Below, one piece after another: positions 44,410 to 52,251 of a stretch of 64,000 bases of DNA. Source of the stretch: a virus. Made by a program: the position numbers and the translations under genes. The stretch spans positions 1 through 64,000 of the IMG/VR virus record IMGVR_UViG_3300021960_000030, one strand, 5' to 3'. The notes under the pieces are model-generated. The model did no database searches and was not told the origin of the DNA. It worked only from the letters and a program-made list of their open reading frames with translations. Each line of letters opens with the position of its first letter. The first letter of the stretch is position 1.

Positions 44410-44601
44410 TTACAGATTCAGAAACAGTTGTGTGGTGTATTCGTAGTCCACCATATGATATTTAAGGAACTCACGAAATGTCATTTTCATCTCTCTTTGT
44501 GACATACCGCAATGATCAGCGGCAGCAGGTAGATTCATGGTAGCCCGAAAAAGACCCCAGTTGGACTCTTCGACCAACTGGGGCGTAGTTTTAACTTTCA
44601 T
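44410..44601 (-). CDS. Small protein with helix-turn-helix-like segment
   Basis: 63 aa: TPQLVEESNWGLFRATMNLPAAADHCGMSQREMKMTFREF by segments. The AAADHCGMSQREMK part has the spacing of a helix-turn-helix. The ATG overlaps the previous stop by four bases (ATGA), so it is coupled. Similar short proteins are common in cyanophages; DNA binding is only a guess. Confidence 0.7.
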   Translation of the reverse strand: MKVKTTPQLVEESNWGLFRATMNLPAAADHCGMSQREMKMTFREFLKYHMVDYEYTTQLFLNL

Positions 44602-44747
44602 CGACCTTGACCGCGATAACGCTTCTTGCGACCATTACGAGAGGTTGCAGAGAGTTTGGTGTTAACGCCACGACCCTGCCGAGTCATTTTCGGAGGACCA
44701 GGCTGAAAGACAATACGGGAAGAACCAACTTTCGCTTTAGCAGGCAT
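44598..44747 (-). CDS. Very basic small protein (GPPKMTRQGRG type)
   Basis: 49 aa from ATG 44747 (MPAKAKVGSS); the frame extends to 44786, but the -10 box at 44775-44780 would place that part upstream of the transcript. Contains FQPGPPKMTRQGRG and ends SATSRNGRKKRYRGQGR. Net charge is strongly positive, so nucleic-acid binding is plausible. Short basic proteins with this PPK-x-TRQGR pattern recur in cyanophages; function unknown. Confidence 0.75.
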   Translation of the reverse strand: MPAKAKVGSSRIVFQPGPPKMTRQGRGVNTKLSATSRNGRKKRYRGQGR

Positions 44748-44774
44748 AGTGTGTGTCGTGTGGTGGACGTTGAT

Positions 44775-44780
44775 ATTATA
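44775..44780 (-). promoter_or_regulatory. -10 box TATAAT for the small basic gene
   Basis: TATAAT preceded by GC (GTGCTATAAT) ends 28 bases before the start codon, followed by an A/C-rich leader without Shine-Dalgarno. Same spacing as the early promoters at 49-60 kb, but I do not see their upstream module here. Confidence 0.6.
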
Positions 44781-44786
44781 GCACAA

Positions 44787-45320
44787 TCAGGCGGACCAGA
44801 CCGTAGCAGATCCCCATGCAACAACAGAACTACACGGATACGACCAACCAGGGAAACCAAGCCCCAGAGGATCCAGCATTCTGCCAACTGGCAGTTTTAA
44901 TGCAAAGACCGTGAGTGTAGTTGTGAACAAAACTCTGGGGTGACCTACACCACCCGCATCTTCAATCGTCAAGATCGAACATGGGATCGGTGTTGGAAAC
45001 GGACAGATGTTAGGACCGCAGGGGCACATGTATATAACAATGTTCGTACATGCACTCCAGTGGGGAGTGAACGTATCCCCTAGCAAATAGATTGGAAGGA
45101 AGTGTACAAGTACAAGTGCCCTCAAAGGGTTGAGAGCAGTCAGTGGTACAAGCGGATATGGTGGCCACCAGCATGTAAGATCTTTTACTTTGATCGTATA
45201 TGGGATTGGCGGACTACTACAACCCTGAACCGAGTGAACGGTAGGTGGCAAGCACAGTCCGTGACCACTACAAGGCAGTGCATTATGCGCTGCAACAGGT
45301 TTTAGAAATCCATATGCCAT
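44787..45320 (-). CDS. PAAR-like baseplate spike-tip protein (candidate)
   Basis: 177 aa, Cys/Pro-rich. The C-terminal third reads like a PAAR repeat (T-x-F-x2-K-x-P-x-GR-x-x-DPLG, then PCSSVVAWGSATVW; compare TVFVNGxPAARVGD...GSPTVFIG). The N-terminal part has GHG-x-C-x-PPT and the middle a cysteine cluster CPCGPNICPFPTPIPC. Known: T4 gp5.4 and phage/T6SS PAAR proteins cap the spike and bind one metal ion. The start overlaps the stop of the 1,180-aa virion gene (TAATG), and the site beside the wedge genes fits. Some positions differ from PAAR consensus, so this remains a candidate. Confidence 0.55.
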   Translation of the reverse strand: MAYGFLKPVAAHNALPCSGHGLCLPPTVHSVQGCSSPPIPYTIKVKDLTCWWPPYPLVPLTALNPLRALVLVHFLPIYLLGDTFTPHWSACTNIVIYMCPCGPNICPFPTPIPCSILTIEDAGGVGHPRVLFTTTLTVFALKLPVGRMLDPLGLGFPGWSYPCSSVVAWGSATVWSA

Positions 45321-48300
45321 TAGAACCCATCTCCGATAACGTTTCTGATGTCAACGTCACATTCACTAAAGTAGGGGTTGCTTAAATACTGAACTGCTTT
45401 CGCATAAACAATGGTGGCACCTGTCAAGTAGTTTCGTACTTTCATTTGACCGACATATGGTCCTAAAACCATACTTGGGGTGCCACCCTGCATTCTGCCT
45501 GGTTGCACTGCGATAGAAACGTCGTTGACATTCTCAAGAGCAGCGCAAATACTCATGAGTTCGGGTACCTGATCATATGTAGTACCCGCGATGGGTTGAC
45601 CATTGGCATCCCATCCGCAGAAAACGTCCAATGGACCGTCTGAGGCAGTAACACCGCGAACATAGGTGTCCCAACATTCATTTGGTGGCGCACCGCCCAC
45701 CCAGGGTTCTGCTTCAATCGCAGTAATGTTGGTAGAGTCGCTAAAGTTCTCAGTTGTTGATCCGCCAGTCGGTTGTCCCGTTTGTGGGTCTGTTTCTGGA
45801 GTTGTAAAACTCCAACTCCAAGGTCCAACCAAGAAGTTGGGTGTATAAGTTGCAATATTGTCATGCAACCAGAGTTGGAACTGCTCAAACTCAGAATAAC
45901 TGGATCTGTTGTAGTCAAATGTGTTCTCGTCAAGTCCAATCGGCACAAAAACGTAACCAGGACCGTTAGGATCGCGATAACAACGTCCCTGAATGCCTCC
46001 ACGGAAGCAAGGATGAGTCTTTGCGAGTCCAGAAACCTTTCTTGTGGGTGTCAACCTCGCTGCAGGCATTTTATCCTTCAGGAAGTCCATGAAATCTTGC
46101 CCCTGAGACCCTATTGTATGCCCCTCTAACCGCATTGAAACCTTAAACGTGGCTTCCTCTGCCTCTGAAGCACAATATTTGTGTACAACCCATCCAAATG
46201 CCACTGGTTTGGGGTCTTCCAGAGGACTCAAAGGTTGAGATGTGCCTCTATAGGAGCAAGGCATGTCAAAGAAACGACTTACAGCGTAAGTTTTTGGTTG
46301 AGGAATCTCAATACACGCATTTCCATTGTTCCAACCATAGAGACCAGACAGTCCCGTTGCCCTTGTATCGGCAGTTTCCGCTGCAGAACGGATTTCTGAG
46401 AAGGGTCCGTTCAAATAATCGTTGATTCCATCGGAATACTGACGAACATATTTGAAAGATTCGTCTGTAGGGAGTGAATCCGCGATAACACCAGGCAAAG
46501 TGAGGTCTAAACACTGTGCAGGGAGGTCTTGACAGAGCACAGTCTTGTCAGTTTTGCTCACATCGGTCACTTTCATGTAACCTTGCGGGATTTCTACCGA
46601 CAATCCTTCTTCGATTTTGCTGAATCCTTCGTTAAGTACGCCTTCTAAGTCAAAGCCACCGTCAGTTCCGACAAGATCCTTGACATTTTTGAGTGCACCA
46701 CTCTTCACAGGGTCATAACCTGCGGTAGATTGCCCATCAAATCCGCGAGAAACCTTCTCAGGGATGACAACTGCGACTAAAGGCGGGAAATCTGGCGAAT
46801 ATCCAGACCCAGGATCCGTGATTGCGACTCTAACGATGGTTCCATTGGCGTCCATCTCCTCAACAATGATCTTTGCCTGCTTCTGAATGACAGTTTTGCC
46901 GCGATTATACGCAACTTTGCCTGCAGTTGCCTTATCAGACTGTGCCAAAGTGTTAGAAGTCTTCGAGATTGCGTTATGCATCTGCATATCGTAGTCTTGT
47001 GAAGTCTCCTGAGTGTATCCAGCAGTCTTTGCATTGCCCAAACCGTTGTCTAACGGTGCCTGATTCATCATTTCTGACGCAAAATCGCCAGGAGAGAAGT
47101 CTTCCATGATGCCAGGAGAGGAAACAGAGATGGTTGTGTCCTCAAATCTGTATCCAAAACCACCATTTATGATCTTAACTCGCGCAAGTTCGCCTCTTTC
47201 ATTGATAACTGCCTCAAGTTTTGCCTCATCTAGCGTTCTACTTGCGACTAATGCGTTAGGATCGATCTCAACTTGGAAGTAAGTGATCTTTTTGGGGAAC
47301 TCATATACGCCAAAGAACGCACATTTGTCGCTAATACCGTATCCAGCAAGCACAACTGCGGATGCACCATCAGCAGAAGTGAACTGTTGGTTGTATGTGA
47401 ACTCATTTCCGTTCTCTGCTTCCGCATCTGTCTCGCCCAACTCCATAAATCCGCACTTAGTTTCATCACCAAAGTAACGAATGGACGTGATTGTCCACCC
47501 ATTGATGCTTTCACCACGCCTAAATGCGCCAGTTGTGGTAACATAGCGGAACAAAATGCGTCTAGAGTCGGTACCAACCGTCCAGAAAGACTCATTTACG
47601 CCCTGTGTGGACATATCTGAGAGTTTCAAAGTCGATTTTGTCGTCTCCCAGGAGTCTTCTCGGATCTGATAGAAGTGAGAATGGTAAGAATAGTTGCGAA
47701 TACAGCAAGGATACGACCTACTTTGCTCATCTTGACACGTTGTATTGGGACAACAACCCGCATCAGACAGTGTATACTGGATTCCGAAGATAGGACCGTT
47801 CCATGGATACGACGTATCGTACAAATAATAGACAAACTGAGAGTCGTACATGTCCTCAAATCCCAGATATCTGGGAACAGCACCCTTGATTGCGCCGTTT
47901 AGACCATACGCCCACTCAAAGTTTGCATCTGTAGAGGCAACTTCAACGTAATCTGCGTCTCCCCACCCGTTCATATTGGGTGGACCTTCAAATCTGGAGT
48001 CAGTATCGCCGCGTCTACCCCATCTATACTTGAAATATGACCATGGCTCTGCCCATTGATACCAACCAGACTTGTCTACACACTGTCCAGTGGGTCCAAT
48101 CAGACCCACATCAACAACTTGTTTTGCTTTCTGTGACCCAAAACCACCCGTATATACATAACCGATGATGCCTTGGTATGCATATTCCCCTCTCATGGGG
48201 TCCTTGGGGGGTATAGGACCGCCTGAGAGGTTTACTTCACCTGCAGGAGTGGTGGTATAGAAGTCATCATACTTCGGTGCACCTGCATAATAATGATACA

Positions 48301-48862
48301 GAGGGGTATAATCTGCCCCATGAGCAGCAGCACCCGCCTCTGTGGTGTGAATATAACCTAATGTACCAGTATTCTCGAATCCACTCTCACTTTGATTGGA
48401 CGAGATTTTTGTATTATTGAGGTCGTGGTTGTAATGCCGATAGAACTGTGTTCCACCTGACGATGCAGATTCCAGAACATAGAACACAGGACGATTAGAA
48501 CGCGGTTCTGCGTTATATTTTTTTGCTACCTTTCCTTTACGACGTTCACCGACCATATCATCTTTGCGGATACGGTTCTCAATCGTATAGGTATGATCGA
48601 ATCCACTGCCACCTGTACCACGATAGTGTCGATAAACTTCTCTTCTATCACTATCGCAGTTGGTGCAAACTTCTTCCTCGTCCCCAATATAATGCACATT
48701 ATCTTTGCCTAAGGGTAACGACCCAGGTCCCGCTCCGAGGAACTTGATCTGATACCCATCAGGCACGCCTTCATACTCATCACTATTCCAACGCTTCTCA
48801 AAATCTTTCGTTTCGATTGGATTGCGATAAGATCTTCCCGTCTCTATAATATAGGCAGGCAT
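45320..48862 (-). CDS. 1,180-aa virion structural protein with DUF5648-like and GSGY-type repeats
   Basis: The N-terminal ~270 residues contain three units resembling DUF5648 (VYRHYRG, then FYRHYNHD...GYIHTT, then LYHYYAG...FYTTTPAGE...GYVYT), a repeat often attached to secreted or surface proteins. Later segments have GSGY-type turns (IINGGFGYRFED, DPGSGYSPDFPPL). There are many Cys residues (for example CCPNTTC, CCIRNYS) that could form disulfides or bind metal. Placement directly before the PAAR-like gene and the wedge operon suggests a baseplate or tail-spike part. No T4 counterpart recognised. Confidence 0.8.
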   Translation of the reverse strand: MPAYIIETGRSYRNPIETKDFEKRWNSDEYEGVPDGYQIKFLGAGPGSLPLGKDNVHYIGDEEEVCTNCDSDRREVYRHYRGTGGSGFDHTYTIENRIRKDDMVGERRKGKVAKKYNAEPRSNRPVFYVLESASSGGTQFYRHYNHDLNNTKISSNQSESGFENTGTLGYIHTTEAGAAAHGADYTPLYHYYAGAPKYDDFYTTTPAGEVNLSGGPIPPKDPMRGEYAYQGIIGYVYTGGFGSQKAKQVVDVGLIGPTGQCVDKSGWYQWAEPWSYFKYRWGRRGDTDSRFEGPPNMNGWGDADYVEVASTDANFEWAYGLNGAIKGAVPRYLGFEDMYDSQFVYYLYDTSYPWNGPIFGIQYTLSDAGCCPNTTCQDEQSRSYPCCIRNYSYHSHFYQIREDSWETTKSTLKLSDMSTQGVNESFWTVGTDSRRILFRYVTTTGAFRRGESINGWTITSIRYFGDETKCGFMELGETDAEAENGNEFTYNQQFTSADGASAVVLAGYGISDKCAFFGVYEFPKKITYFQVEIDPNALVASRTLDEAKLEAVINERGELARVKIINGGFGYRFEDTTISVSSPGIMEDFSPGDFASEMMNQAPLDNGLGNAKTAGYTQETSQDYDMQMHNAISKTSNTLAQSDKATAGKVAYNRGKTVIQKQAKIIVEEMDANGTIVRVAITDPGSGYSPDFPPLVAVVIPEKVSRGFDGQSTAGYDPVKSGALKNVKDLVGTDGGFDLEGVLNEGFSKIEEGLSVEIPQGYMKVTDVSKTDKTVLCQDLPAQCLDLTLPGVIADSLPTDESFKYVRQYSDGINDYLNGPFSEIRSAAETADTRATGLSGLYGWNNGNACIEIPQPKTYAVSRFFDMPCSYRGTSQPLSPLEDPKPVAFGWVVHKYCASEAEEATFKVSMRLEGHTIGSQGQDFMDFLKDKMPAARLTPTRKVSGLAKTHPCFRGGIQGRCYRDPNGPGYVFVPIGLDENTFDYNRSSYSEFEQFQLWLHDNIATYTPNFLVGPWSWSFTTPETDPQTGQPTGGSTTENFSDSTNITAIEAEPWVGGAPPNECWDTYVRGVTASDGPLDVFCGWDANGQPIAGTTYDQVPELMSICAALENVNDVSIAVQPGRMQGGTPSMVLGPYVGQMKVRNYLTGATIVYAKAVQYLSNPYFSECDVDIRNVIGDGF

Positions 48863-49083
48863 TAAATACCAAGAACTGTTTCAATCGTATTTAGTCTCTC
48901 ATAGAGGTCATCGAAAACCTGCTTTAGGTTTTTATACTCATCCGACCCTGGTGGTTTGTATTGAATCATACTTGGACCTGGGGGCGGCATTTTTGAGACC
49001 GCTTCTTCTAGCAACTGTATACGGGCATTCAAGTGTAAGAATGCATCATTGATATTCTTAAAGTTCTCGTTCAGATTGTCCAT
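48862..49083 (-). CDS. Small coiled-coil protein upstream of the 1,180-aa gene
   Basis: 73 aa. Two helical segments with heptad spacing (FKNINDAFLHLNARIQLLEEA and NLKQVFDDLYERLNTIETV) flank a proline-rich linker MPPPGPSM. The stop overlaps the next start. Probably a trimeric or dimeric accessory of the following structural protein. Confidence 0.75.
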   Translation of the reverse strand: MDNLNENFKNINDAFLHLNARIQLLEEAVSKMPPPGPSMIQYKPPGSDEYKNLKQVFDDLYERLNTIETVLGI

Positions 49084-49127
49084 AATGTTGGGTCAAACGC
49101 GGTTTTTGGTTTCGCGGTTTTTGAGAG

Positions 49128-49313
49128 TTAATCTTCAGTATCGAGATCCTCGTCAGCAACCTTCTTAAGCATTATTGTACCATCGATGTCCTCAGAATAT
49201 TCTAAGTAATCTCCTTCACACCATCCCGCCTCCTGTAGGAGTTCATCGGGGAACTGTACAAATACTTCACCATCGTCCCCTTCCTGGACCTCTAAGACGT
49301 ATCTCTTACTCAT
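49128..49313 (-). CDS. AbrB/SpoVT-like small protein
   Basis: 61 aa. The layout RYVLEVQEGDDGEVFVQFPDELL-QEAGWCEGDYLEY fits the AbrB/MazE swapped-hairpin fold (strand, FP-x-ELL helix, GW-x-EGD turn, strand). Known: such proteins bind DNA as antitoxins or regulators; the acidic composition here makes DNA binding uncertain. A TATACT -10 box ends 25 bases before the start. Confidence 0.7.
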   Translation of the reverse strand: MSKRYVLEVQEGDDGEVFVQFPDELLQEAGWCEGDYLEYSEDIDGTIMLKKVADEDLDTED

Positions 49314-49396
49314 TTAATACTCCGAGTAACACACAACAGTATATAGATTTTCTCAGTGTTTGTGATACAACCAGACGTACACGTCAGCACGCACAG

Positions 49397-49445
49397 GTCT
49401 GAGAAACTTTTTACCCCTGGAAAAAATATTTTGTAGAGAGATATT
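49397..49445 (-). repeat. Direct repeat element, copy 2
   Basis: Plus strand GGTCTGAGAAAC-x-ACCCCTGGAAA then AATATTTTGTAGAGAGATA. Matches copy 1 at 49515-49552 over most of its length, with small insertions. The pair is 118 bases apart (start to start). Confidence 0.6.
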
Positions 49446-49514
49446 CGCAATCTCTTTTAGGGTGAGGAAGATATACGACCATTCCTCACGGGGGGTCGTA
49501 GCGAGGGTCTGGGG

Positions 49515-49552
49515 GGTCTCAGAACCCCTGGAAATATTTTTAGAGAGAGATA
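49515..49552 (-). repeat. Direct repeat element, copy 1
   Basis: Plus strand GGTCTCAGAACCCCTGGAAA then TATTTTTAGAGAGAGATA. Shares GGTCT-AGA, ACCCCTGGAAA, TATTTT and TAGAGAGATA-type blocks with copy 2. No other copies noticed in the window. Confidence 0.6.
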
Positions 49553-49645
49553 ACACTAGGGCGATCCTATACTTTTGTAGGTTAGGGAAGTGGGGCGTTT
49601 TAATATAGCGAAATGGGGGACACGATTGCATCCCCATTGTATACA

Positions 49646-49828
49646 CTAACTGTAACTCACATCATAACAGAAACCCTCTGCAATCATGTAGTCTGTGAAT
49701 CTTTGATACTGTTGGAGATCTTCACTCAAACCAGTATCAATAAGGAACTGTGCTAACTCTATCTGTTCGTCGGGTGGGAGTGATCCTGCGTCGTACAGAT
49801 CTAGGAGAAGTTGATACTTTTCAGGCAT
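49646..49828 (-). CDS. Small conserved-type protein (MPEKYQLLLDLYD)
   Basis: 60 aa from ATG 49828. This start overlaps the previous stop by eight bases and fits a pattern common in cyanophages (MPxKYxxLLDxYDxGxLxPxxQIELAQxLIDTGL). An ATG at 49855 also exists. All-helical prediction; function unknown. Confidence 0.75.
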   Translation of the reverse strand: MPEKYQLLLDLYDAGSLPPDEQIELAQFLIDTGLSEDLQQYQRFTDYMIAEGFCYDVSYS

Positions 49829-49994
49829 TGGGTTGTTTACTGTAATCGGATGCATCTTGCAATGCTAGTTGATAACTCTTGAATGGTCCAAACTTAGGAC
49901 AACCTTCGTAATCATATCGCCAGAAGTGTTTACGATGGTTTTCCCAGATCTGTATATCAACTGGGGGATTCGTGTTGAGGGTGATAGTTTTCAA
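49821..49994 (-). CDS. Small protein with TTG start
   Basis: 57 aa reading KTITLNTNPPVDIQIWENH then FWRYDYEGCPKFGPFKSY. No ATG is available before this conserved-looking text. The TTG overlaps the upstream stop as TTGA, so translation is probably coupled. The text FWRYDYEGCP-x-FGPFKS reads as real protein. Function unknown. Confidence 0.65.
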   Translation of the reverse strand: MKTITLNTNPPVDIQIWENHRKHFWRYDYEGCPKFGPFKSYQLALQDASDYSKQPNA

Positions 49995-50122
49995 CTCCAA
50001 TCACCTCGGCAATCATGAGCGAACTCGGGCAGCATAGCATCATCAATGTCGAGGTCTTCGCTCAGTTCGTCATCATCGGAGAGCATGTAATCAATCCAGT
50101 CCTGGGCATTGAAATCATCCAT
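49991..50122 (-). CDS. Small acidic protein
   Basis: 43 aa (MDDFNAQDWIDYMLSDDDEL and onward), very rich in D and E. Starts in TGATG with the previous stop and ends in TTGA with the next start, so it is the middle of a four-gene coupled set (50301 down to 49646). Highly acidic small phage proteins often mimic DNA or bind host enzymes, but that is conjecture here. Confidence 0.65.
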   Translation of the reverse strand: MDDFNAQDWIDYMLSDDDELSEDLDIDDAMLPEFAHDCRGDWS

Positions 50123-50301
50123 CAATCTGCCTCCCAATGGTCATCAGTAGCAGTGAATGGTTTCTTATACTTTTCAACAAAAGTGTCTGTGGAATCTGTG
50201 GAAAACTCTCGACGATCTTTGTTTCCCCAGTTACGCTTCTCTCTGATAGATTTGGGACGACGTGAGTTGTGAATGTCGTTCTTCTTGTATGTGCGACCCA
50301 T
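50122..50301 (-). CDS. Small basic protein (MGRTYKKND)
   Basis: 59 aa: MGRTYKKNDIHNSRRPKSI then REKRNWGNKDRREF. A pattern typical of short cyanophage proteins of unknown function. First gene of a coupled set and preceded by the only promoter in the window with a good -35 (TTGACA). It contains one DnaA-box-like TTTTCCACA (minus strand) at 50197-50205. Confidence 0.75.
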   Translation of the reverse strand: MGRTYKKNDIHNSRRPKSIREKRNWGNKDRREFSTDSTDTFVEKYKKPFTATDDHWEAD

Positions 50302-50340
50302 GGGATTCTGAATGACAGTGTTAGTGAAGGACTCTGTTAG

Positions 50341-50368
50341 TATGTATCAATCAAGGGGGCATTGTCAA
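50341..50368 (-). promoter_or_regulatory. Sigma70-type promoter (TTGACA / TACATA)
   Basis: Minus strand TTGACA at 50363-50368, 16-bp spacer, TACATA at 50341-50346, 40 bases before the start at 50301. This is the only site in the region with a recognisable -35. Confidence 0.65.
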
Positions 50369-50512
50369 GGGGTTTGTGAGGGTTTCTGAAGTGTCCTGGG
50401 GGTGTTGCTAACTCGCTGTCGATGTGTTACAGTCCGAGGTAACAATAACCACACACATTAACACGAACTATCGAACACTAATGTATGTTTATTAGACCAT
50501 TTCTTAAATACA

Positions 50513-50553
50513 CAGTTTTCCACAGACATTGTGGAAAAAGTTGTGGAAAACTG
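50513..50553. repeat. Inverted repeat containing three cyanobacterial DnaA-box-like sequences
   Basis: Perfect 12-bp arms CAGTTTTCCACA / TGTGGAAAACTG (50513-50524 and 50542-50553). TTTTCCACA occurs at 50516-50524 (plus), 50530-50538 (minus) and 50542-50550 (minus); a fourth lies at 50197-50205. TTTTCCACA is the DnaA-box form used in cyanobacterial origins. The same structure could serve as a terminator for the gene ending at 50562, although the T tract is weak. Confidence 0.6.
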
Positions 50554-50561
50554 CGCGTTCA

Positions 50562-51206
50562 TTAAGTAATGCCTACAGGGACAACATTGAATGAGATAGT
50601 GATACGATTATCCCCTAGGTTTGATTCATATCCATGAGTCAGATTAGGAGGATAGATTAACACAGTTCCCTCGTTATGAGGTACATAGCACTCGGGTTGA
50701 TTGAATGCGGTTTCTTTACTACATTCGATCTGCAATGCTGGGAAATGAGTAGAAACAACGTGTCGTCTAAACTTCAATGGAGAATGAACTTTCTTGTCTA
50801 GATTGAGAAAATACGTTCCCGAATACAGAGCATTAGAATGTTCATGTGGAGCATAGATTGCACCCTCTGATGCTATCTCTAGGTAGGACTCTTGTATGTC
50901 AAATCTTGATGCATAGCACCAGGCATTTTCGTTGTGTTTGGATACTAGATCAAGCAGGATTGTTTTCAGTTCAGGCAGATCATTTAGCAGTTCATTGTCA
51001 TTCCCTACAGTGACAACATTGTGAGAAATCATTCTCCTACCATGATCAGGATTGAGATCCTTAGTTCTCATCCAGGAGAGGATTTGTTGTTTGACGTTGT
51101 TATGATCGGGAACGTCAAATGCAGAGATGGCAGAAGGGAAACATGCGAAGGTTTGATTCTTATGTAATACCTCTTCAGTGAGATTGTCAGAGAGTTGATC
51201 AGTCAT
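50562..51206 (-). CDS. 2OG-Fe(II) oxygenase (PF13759-like)
   Basis: 214 aa from ATG 51206 (MTDQLSDN), right after the upstream stop. Motifs: H121-x-H123-S-N-A-L-Y-SGTYFLN, then YPPNLTH191, then DNR201ITISFN. This is the H-x-H...H...R pattern of the family that includes phage and cyanobacterial proline-hydroxylase-like proteins. Expected chemistry: hydroxylation of an unknown substrate using 2-oxoglutarate and O2. Paralogous in pattern to the enzymes at 60323 and 60952. Confidence 0.85.
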   Translation of the reverse strand: MTDQLSDNLTEEVLHKNQTFACFPSAISAFDVPDHNNVKQQILSWMRTKDLNPDHGRRMISHNVVTVGNDNELLNDLPELKTILLDLVSKHNENAWCYASRFDIQESYLEIASEGAIYAPHEHSNALYSGTYFLNLDKKVHSPLKFRRHVVSTHFPALQIECSKETAFNQPECYVPHNEGTVLIYPPNLTHGYESNLGDNRITISFNVVPVGIT

Positions 51207-51208
51207 GT

Positions 51209-51622
51209 TTAGCGAAGATAGAGATAATGACCTGCCCAATCTGCTTTACGATAACACTCTTCGCGAGAGTTCTTATCAAACAGATTGAAACGAATGCCTT
51301 TGGCAGGTTTAGAAATGGAGGCGGGTTTATATACGTCACCCGTCACCTTATCTATGAAACAATGAACAGAACGGGATCCGCTCTGATTCATCATCACTTT
51401 AGCATACTTGCGTCCTTCTTCTACATCAAAGGAAATGCGCCAATCAAAACGATCTTCGCGGATTGCATCCAGTTGTGATTGGAAATAACCCGTATCATCA
51501 GCACCTTTACTAACCTGATGACGATAGGACTTTACAGTGTAGAGTCGATAATCTTGCTCCAGTGATTCACACAAACAGGCGATCAAAGTGTTGAGCGGAG
51601 TGTTGTTCAGAGTTTCGAGCAT
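51209..51622 (-). CDS. Conserved-type cyanophage protein, function unknown
   Basis: 137 aa. Contains FDWRISFDVEEGRKYAKVMM, SVHCFIDKVTGDVYKPAS and ends REECYRKADWAGHYLYLR. The GRKYAKV and DKVTGDVYKP pieces are familiar from many cyanophage genomes, where the family is unassigned. Tightly packed between small genes. Confidence 0.75.
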   Translation of the reverse strand: MLETLNNTPLNTLIACLCESLEQDYRLYTVKSYRHQVSKGADDTGYFQSQLDAIREDRFDWRISFDVEEGRKYAKVMMNQSGSRSVHCFIDKVTGDVYKPASISKPAKGIRFNLFDKNSREECYRKADWAGHYLYLR

Positions 51623-51627
51623 TTGAT

Positions 51628-51792
51628 TCAGTTAGCGGTGCGTTGAATGAGATTGCCAGTCAGGTGAAATGCTTCGCCAGTGTGGTAACGAACGCCAGGA
51701 AAAAGAATAAACGAAACGACGAAGATGATGCCAATGAGTTTCACTTTTCTGGGGTCAAGTGGTTTGCAAGTGAGGCGCTTACGGCGTGCCAT
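51628..51792 (-). CDS. Small single-pass membrane protein
   Basis: 54 aa. A basic N-terminus (MARRKRLTCKPLDPRKV) is followed by one hydrophobic segment (KLIGIIFVVSFILFPGV), which predicts an N-in orientation. Starts four bases after the previous stop. Function unknown. Confidence 0.65.
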   Translation of the reverse strand: MARRKRLTCKPLDPRKVKLIGIIFVVSFILFPGVRYHTGEAFHLTGNLIQRTAN

Positions 51793-51796
51793 TGTA

Positions 51797-52129
51797 TCAA
51801 CCGAGGCGCATGGAAGAGAAGAAAGGAACGATGGAAATACCTTGGGCAGTGTTCATCGAAACGAACCAATCGAAGTTCTTTTGAAACACACCATCACCCG
51901 ATTCGCCGTGCTCTTTGAGAATAGCATTCAGGCGGGATTTGGTGGTGTTGGATTGCCAACCACCATCGAAAAGACGGATGTAAGTCTCACCCACGTCTGC
52001 AATGTGATTGCCGTGCAGATACACTTTAGACTCACCAGTGTCGGCGTCAAAGGTAACAGAAGTGTTACCAGATTGCCAGTTCACGTTGTTGGTGATGGCG
52101 GCGTTCATTTGGGTTTCGATCTTACGCAT
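51797..52129 (-). CDS. Conserved-type cyanophage protein (MRKIETQMNAAI)
   Basis: 110 aa. MRKIETQMNAAITNN, then a beta-rich core (TSVTFDADTGESKVYLHGN, ETYIRLFDGGWQSNTTKSRLNAIL). Widely seen in cyanophages with no known function; the core looks like a small single-strand-binding or beta-barrel protein, but I cannot support that further. It has its own promoter of the shared-module class, with a longer 57-base leader. Confidence 0.8.
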   Translation of the reverse strand: MRKIETQMNAAITNNVNWQSGNTSVTFDADTGESKVYLHGNHIADVGETYIRLFDGGWQSNTTKSRLNAILKEHGESGDGVFQKNFDWFVSMNTAQGISIVPFFSSMRLG

Positions 52130-52185
52130 GATTGAGAAGAGAGTGGTTTGCGGGGGGCGGTGCTCTGTGCCCCTCCGATGAAACT

Positions 52186-52242
52186 AATATAGGGCATTTG
52201 GGGGGTCTGTGCCAGAATGGTGGACACTCTGCCGACTGGCAC
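52186..52242 (-). promoter_or_regulatory. Shared-module promoter A (for the gene at 51797)
   Basis: Minus strand order: GTGCCAGTC (52234-52242), 7 bases, TGTCCAC (52220-52226), 28 bases, TATATT (52186-52191). No -35. The element is enclosed by TGTGCCAG/CTGGCACA inverted arms, with TGTCCAC in the loop. Confidence 0.65.
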
Positions 52243-52251
52243 AGGAGTTCT

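Larger units (their letters stand above)
49314..49645 (-). other. Intergenic region, 332 bp, with promoters and a repeated element
   Basis: No convincing gene. It contains a TATACT -10 box at 49338-49343 (for the AbrB-like gene), a second TATATT at about 49600 preceded by a GGGGA/TCCCC stem that may terminate the upstream gene, and two copies of a ~40-bp element (49397-49445 and 49515-49552). An open frame of 97 codons spans it, but its composition (runs such as SLSKNISRGSETPQTL, basic tail) does not look like a phage protein. Confidence 0.55.

Noticed and set aside
49353-49646. 97-codon minus-strand frame across the 49.3-49.6 kb gap
   Set aside because: It spans repeated elements and promoter-like boxes, has no protein-like pattern, and sits where regulatory DNA is expected.
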